64,000 nucleotides of DNA from Pontibacter flavimaris (GTDB taxonomy: Bacteria > Bacteroidota > Bacteroidia > Cytophagales > Hymenobacteraceae): the NCBI RefSeq assembly GCF_001907195.1, contig NZ_LVWA01000008.1:1-64000 (forward strand), given 5' to 3'. The notes beneath the pieces are model-generated. The model saw only the letters and a list, made by a program, of their open reading frames with translations. It was not told the DNA's origin and ran no database searches. Within the stretch, counting starts at the first letter, position 1; each line of letters starts with the position of its first letter. Of this stretch, positions 60,106 through 64,000 are shown piece after piece. Made by a program: the position numbers and the translations under genes.

Positions 60106-61218
60106 TTAGTTACAGTTGAGCAATTGCAGCAGCTGCTTTGCCAGCACTTCATGGTCATGATGCTGTAGGACATAGGTTACAGAGTTGGCAGACATATGCC
60201 CGTAATCAATTGCTGAAACCGCATTTAGCTGTTTAACCAGATCTTCTGGGTCACGGTATATGATACCTAGTTTATTCTTAAGTATAAACCCGTCGGGGTT
60301 TACCTTGTCGCTGCTGATAATTGGAGTTCCTACTGCCATGGCTTCCAAAAAAGTATTGCTGAAGCCTTCATAGTGGGATGTATTCAGCAGGTACTTGGCG
60401 CTGGTTAGAAACATCGGTATCTCTTTCCTACTCAAGAAGCCCGTAAATTCTACATTGGGTAGCTCCCGCAGCTTGTTTAAGTATAGCTCCGTTTCGACAT
60501 CCATGTTGGGAAGCTCTTTTCCTGCGATCTTAAACTGTTCACCCGTAAGCGTACAAGCTATTTCAAAGAGTAATTGCAGATTCTTTTGATATTGAAACAG
60601 GCCAACCCAGGCAATATAATTTCTTTCCGGAGTAGTGTCGGCGCTTGGGAGAGGGTTTAGAAGAATAGGGTTCGGAATCTTTATAGCCCGCTTGTGCGGA
60701 TACTTTTTTCTGATCTGGTCTAGCTGGTACTCATTTTGGCACAAGATGCAGTACGCCATCCCGATACCCTTTTCCAGAAAGCGGCGCTTGAGTGTCGAAT
60801 GATGCCGGTTGATGCGTTTATCCAGTAGGTTATCATTGGAAATGCGGAGCAGGTACTTTATGTTAAGCAAATGGCAGAAGGAGCCCATGAAAAAAGAGGC
60901 CCACCCAGGTACGCTCTGGTATAAATAGTCAGGCTTTACCTGCTTTACGCTGTTATAAAGGTAAGGTAAGCGGTAGTATCCCCACCTTATCCATCGTACT
61001 CCTTTTTTAATGTCATACAGCGGAATTATATTAAACTCTTTGCAATCCTCTTTTAGAACGGCGTCTTTATCATTCCTGGTAAGTATAAATACCTCCTGGC
61101 CCACCTTCGTTAATCCTCTTATCCAACTGAGGGTTTGCACCGCCGCGCCACCTGATGGTTTTTCCTGTTGCTGTAAAATGTTGATTAACTGATCATCAAA
61201 AAATAGGAATCTTGCCAT
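60106..61218 (-). CDS. GT4 family glycosyltransferase
   Basis: 370 residues: KPSGGAAVQTLSWIRGLTKV at the N-terminus (GG loop), NYIAWVGLFQYQKNLQLLFE at the domain junction, and SAKYLLNTSHYEGFSNTFLE with AMAVGTPIISSDKVNPDGFI (donor site Glu in EGFSNTFLEA). Third consecutive GT4-type enzyme of the leftward operon. Confidence 0.88.
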   Translation of the reverse strand: MARFLFFDDQLINILQQQEKPSGGAAVQTLSWIRGLTKVGQEVFILTRNDKDAVLKEDCKEFNIIPLYDIKKGVRWIRWGYYRLPYLYNSVKQVKPDYLYQSVPGWASFFMGSFCHLLNIKYLLRISNDNLLDKRINRHHSTLKRRFLEKGIGMAYCILCQNEYQLDQIRKKYPHKRAIKIPNPILLNPLPSADTTPERNYIAWVGLFQYQKNLQLLFEIACTLTGEQFKIAGKELPNMDVETELYLNKLRELPNVEFTGFLSRKEIPMFLTSAKYLLNTSHYEGFSNTFLEAMAVGTPIISSDKVNPDGFILKNKLGIIYRDPEDLVKQLNAVSAIDYGHMSANSVTYVLQHHDHEVLAKQLLQLLNCN

Positions 61219-61294
61219 ATGAATGTACAGTTAGCTTATTTATAACTCGAAGCCTATAGCTGGCATGAGGCGGGGATTATACTTTGGCCAGCTG

Positions 61295-62251
61295 CTAAAT
61301 CAGTTGCAGAATGGTCTTTTGCGCTATGTTTTTGCCCACCCTGGCAAATTTTGATTTCGTCTGCTTGTAGACCGGGAGCATTTGGCGGAGAGGCGGAATC
61401 ATAAAGTATGGCAACCTGTTTAGCACATACAATTGCCGCCATTTCTTTTTATACAGGATAGTATACTTGGTTGCCTTTTCAATCCGGCGGCTGTGCTGTT
61501 GCGGATAGCCATAAGCATGCCGGATTCCTGCACTTAAAGCTTTCATCGCTATGAACTCATTTCGGTAGTAATTGCCAGTCTCATACAAATCCAGCCACGA
61601 TTCACAGCAGGAATCGGGTTTGCCCCTGCGCTGGTTAAACGTGCTGTTTCGGTTGTCGTAGGTCATCATCACTTTGGGCGTAAACACGATCTGATAGTTG
61701 ATAGCAATTTTTGCCCAGGTAAAGTCATCTTCGCCACCCACCATGCCAACCGGGAAGCCTCCCACTTTCTCTATCACTGCTCTATGAACCACAACAGCTG
61801 AGGTGCGCATAATGTGATTTCTTGTTCTTTCCTCAAAGAAGTCTTTTATTATTCCTTCAGGCAGTCCATCGCATTTGATAGAGTTTCTGTTCTGGGTTAT
61901 AACCCGGTAGGCACAGGTAAATACGGCGTATTCTTTATACTTTTTAATCAGCTTCTGCATTTCCCACAGATAGCCCGGATCCCAGATATCGTCTGCATCA
62001 AGAAAGGCAAGGTAACTACGCTTTGCTTTTCGAATGCCATAGTTTCTGGCCTGAGATACACCCAGATTTTGCTGAGAGTAGAGCTGTATCCGGTCATCTT
62101 TAAATGAGGAAGCAATTTCAAGGCTCTGATCTGTGGACCCATCATTGATGATGATAACTTCAAAATCCTGGAATGATTGGTTTAGAACAGATTCTATTGT
62201 GGTTGCTACCGTGACCTCTTTATTGAATAGGGGAATGATAACGCTGAACAA
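61295..62251 (-). CDS. GT2 family glycosyltransferase
   Basis: 318 residues: FSVIIPLFNKEVTVATTIES, VIIINDGSTDQSLEIASSFK, NLGVSQARNYGIRKAKRSYL, AFLDADDIWDPGYLWEMQKL (DxD metal motif DADD) and GGEDDFTWAKIAINYQIVFT (catalytic-base ED region). A classic GT-A enzyme. The C-terminal helices are basic, possibly membrane-peripheral. Follows the kinase-like gene in the same orientation. Confidence 0.9.
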   Translation of the reverse strand: MFSVIIPLFNKEVTVATTIESVLNQSFQDFEVIIINDGSTDQSLEIASSFKDDRIQLYSQQNLGVSQARNYGIRKAKRSYLAFLDADDIWDPGYLWEMQKLIKKYKEYAVFTCAYRVITQNRNSIKCDGLPEGIIKDFFEERTRNHIMRTSAVVVHRAVIEKVGGFPVGMVGGEDDFTWAKIAINYQIVFTPKVMMTYDNRNSTFNQRRGKPDSCCESWLDLYETGNYYRNEFIAMKALSAGIRHAYGYPQQHSRRIEKATKYTILYKKKWRQLYVLNRLPYFMIPPLRQMLPVYKQTKSKFARVGKNIAQKTILQLI

Positions 62252-62345
62252 TCGGGTGTTTTTGCTGACATTGTTATTACTTAAAACATGGTGCTCCAGA
62301 GTTTACCGGCTCTTTACGGCCTTGCTATCAGCTACAAACCCACCT

Positions 62346-63113
62346 CTACGGCGAGGGCTGTAAGCTGTTGAGGAGATGATTGATGTAGTGCATATTTTCA
62401 TGGATGGGCTTTTCCCCATCTATTTTGGCTACAAAAACATTGCAGGCTCTGGCTTGTTCTACGAGAATGTGCTGCAGGTTCTGCCATTTGCCGATATCGA
62501 CCAGGAGTTCGCCATCGTCCTTTCCTAAATGAGAAGCAATAACTTTTCTCCTGCTTTTGAGACGGTTGAAAATAGTATTCCGGTTTTCTGTGTCGATAAT
62601 AAGGATAGCGCGGGGCAGTGGCAGCAGTGTCAGGTATGTCGAAATAACTTCTGATATATACACATCGTCATCGTTAATGAAGAAGGATTTTTGTAATAAT
62701 CCCTCGTTTATAACACAAGGTGTGGTGCAATCGCTTTCCAAAACGGCCTGATACCGGCAGAAGTCACAGAAAAGATAGTAAGCAGATCTAAAACGTTTGT
62801 TTACTTCACCGTTGTTAAAAATCCTTTCATCCGATAGCAGCTTCCATAAGAAGCAGGCTAACTCAGGGTGGTTAGTAGCGAATCTTAATCCATATTCCGT
62901 TGGTAAACTCCTGGCAGTCTTCTTACGCAGAAATCTTCTGGCATAATATATTAAGAAGTTTCTGAACTCTATGATTGAAGGCTTCTCGGGTTCTAGAAGT
63001 ACGTCTAGATAAGTCCAGTTACTACTAGGCTGCCATATATTACATAACGACTCATATATTGACGTTTTACCTATCCCCGGAGGACCTATAATTTCTATTA
63101 TTTTCGGAGGCAT
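62346..63113 (-). CDS. P-loop kinase-like protein of the glycan locus
   Basis: 255 residues. Walker A at the N-terminus: IIEIIGPPGIGKTSIYESLC. CVINEGLLQKSFF (about residue 130) occupies the position of the DR/DE motif of nucleoside-monophosphate-type kinases, and ILIIDTENRNTIFNRLKSRR lies near the LID-like region. Fold resembles thymidylate or capsular biosynthesis kinases, but the phosphate acceptor is unknown; polyprenol, a sugar or a glycan end are possibilities. Next to another P-loop protein (63,240-64,000). Confidence 0.68.
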   Translation of the reverse strand: MPPKIIEIIGPPGIGKTSIYESLCNIWQPSSNWTYLDVLLEPEKPSIIEFRNFLIYYARRFLRKKTARSLPTEYGLRFATNHPELACFLWKLLSDERIFNNGEVNKRFRSAYYLFCDFCRYQAVLESDCTTPCVINEGLLQKSFFINDDDVYISEVISTYLTLLPLPRAILIIDTENRNTIFNRLKSRRKVIASHLGKDDGELLVDIGKWQNLQHILVEQARACNVFVAKIDGEKPIHENMHYINHLLNSLQPSP

Positions 63114-63239
63114 TTAATTTTTAAAGCTTCTTGCTAAATAAGATGGTTGTTTAAGCAAAGCGGTTGCTTACTCGCAGGACACTTGTTTATACTTTAAATT
63201 ATACTATTTGTTTTCGTTGTTATATTTTTTATTTAAATA

Positions 63240-64000
63240 TTATCGCTCATTCGTAATGAAGCTTTGCCACAGGCTTCGTTTCACTTCCAGTAATACCTCG
63301 TTATAAGGGGCATCGGCATTGATATCAATAACAGTAGCAGCAGAGTAGCGGATCGCTTTTATACTTTCGCACTTCCGCTCGATATCTTTCAGGTTATGCT
63401 CCGGCTTCCGCTGGTGAGCAACCTGGGGCGAAACGTGCAGACGGAAAATTACGTCTGCACTGGTCTGCAGCGCCTGTTCGAAATATGTAATTTCCAGTTG
63501 AGCAAGTTGGCGCTGTTTAGAGTGCTGGAGTCTTGGGCCATCATTAAAACCGAAAACCTCCTTTTGAGGAAGTCGATCGCAAATGATAATGCTGCCTTGG
63601 TTACTGAAATGTCTGGCAAGTCGGAGCATTTGGGCCTTTTGTCGGATGATGATAAGGTGGTAAAAATCGCCCATCATTCTGCGGAGAAGTCTGGAAGTAA
63701 AACTCTGACCAGCCATCTGATCTGTCAAAGACAGCAGCCGTGTATTGTAGCTTTTGATAAAGGGCTGCTTGCCTAGATAGAAGTAATGTGTGTCGATTTT
63801 GTAGGTAAGCCAAGTGGTGATGTCCCGGCATAGCGTGCTTTTGCCAGACCCGTCACTGCCAACAAATGCGATGACCTTTCCTCCTGAAACGATGCGCTTC
63901 TTTAGCCTGACTGGGGCAATAAAGGGCTTGTAATACTTGAGCGTTTTAAGGTAATATTTATAATAAAGCGATTGGAATGAATGCCGGGAAGTGGCCTCTT
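63240..64000 (-). CDS. Thymidylate-kinase-like P-loop protein (partial, runs off window)
   Basis: The frame is open from the window edge to the stop at 63,240 (about 253 residues seen). KRIVSGGKVIAFVGSDGSGK followed by STLCRDITTW gives a Walker A; the stretch before it (YYKYYLKTLKYYKPFIAPVR) indicates an additional N-terminal domain beyond the edge. GSIIICDRLPQKEVFGFNDG is the DR motif region and PQVAHQRKPEHNLKDIERKC the LID-like part. It belongs to the group of dTMP-kinase-fold proteins found in surface polysaccharide loci, often fused to other domains. Activity unknown. Confidence 0.75.
   Translation of the reverse strand, partial: EATSRHSFQSLYYKYYLKTLKYYKPFIAPVRLKKRIVSGGKVIAFVGSDGSGKSTLCRDITTWLTYKIDTHYFYLGKQPFIKSYNTRLLSLTDQMAGQSFTSRLLRRMMGDFYHLIIIRQKAQMLRLARHFSNQGSIIICDRLPQKEVFGFNDGPRLQHSKQRQLAQLEITYFEQALQTSADVIFRLHVSPQVAHQRKPEHNLKDIERKCESIKAIRYSAATVIDINADAPYNEVLLEVKRSLWQSFITNER

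Noticed and set aside
1..64000. CRISPR array, rRNA or tRNA gene
   Set aside because: No regularly spaced 25-40-bp repeats and no rRNA-like or cloverleaf sequence ending in CCA was found by eye on either strand; the element target is mnmE, not a tRNA.

Overview
The window comes from a Bacteroidota chromosome, most likely the Cytophagales family Hymenobacteraceae (Pontibacter-like; this is inference). Supporting signs are type IX secretion C-terminal domains on two large exported proteins, SPII lipoproteins, Bacteroidota-type promoters (TTTG, about 20 nt, TAnnTTTG), very few Shine-Dalgarno sites outside the mobile element, and single-copy genes (mnmE, fabH, dapD) of Bacteroidota type.

Region 1 (1-14.3 kb) is a plastic zone full of broken genes. 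It holds a partial BNR lipoprotein, a umuC gene in two pieces about 8.9 kb apart, a frameshifted ring-cleaving dioxygenase, and nuclease and cytochrome c peroxidase remnants. Intact genes between them are an RclA-like flavin disulfide reductase, a DcaP-like porin with a sorbosone-dehydrogenase-like lipoprotein, a CodA-like deaminase facing an MFS exporter, and a Tat-exported sugar isomerase-like protein. It ends with the relic of an integrative element (excisionase-like HTH plus dead integrase fragment).

Region 2 (about 14,302-27,698) is an AT-rich 13.4 kb integrative element in the 3' end of mnmE, bounded by an 18-bp imperfect direct repeat that encodes the MnmE tail FCIGK-stop. It carries a tyrosine integrase operon, several excisionase-like wHTH proteins, a DnaB-type helicase core with a Cys in its Walker A loop, a small serine recombinase behind a repeat-rich promoter, a lipoprotein, a zinc-ribbon DUF4145 protein, unknown small proteins and one phage tail tape-measure gene with no other virion gene. 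It looks like an undescribed phage-satellite-like or decayed phage-derived island. The relic on its left has the same end architecture, so mnmE seems to have been used at least twice.

Region 3 (27.7-38 kb) is core chromosome: mnmE, a thioredoxin-fold lipoprotein, a Mn/Fe/Zn ABC transporter operon under a DtxR-family regulator (one permease is fused to a second DtxR-like domain), fabH, a glycosyltransferase and dapD.

Region 4 (38-64 kb) is an exopolysaccharide/surface glycan locus. It has two paralogous T9SS beta-propeller-like proteins, two polysaccharide-lyase-like proteins, a polysaccharide deacetylase, a DegT-type aminotransferase-like protein, two tandem FemAB/GNAT-like proteins, a WcaJ-type priming phosphotransferase, WecB, a WecG/TagA transferase, four further glycosyltransferases and two P-loop kinase-like proteins, the last running off the window.

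A genome-scale signal overlays this: the heptamer AAGTATA (or TATACTT) is strikingly frequent in regions 3-4, inside genes and between them, and rare in region 1 and the element.
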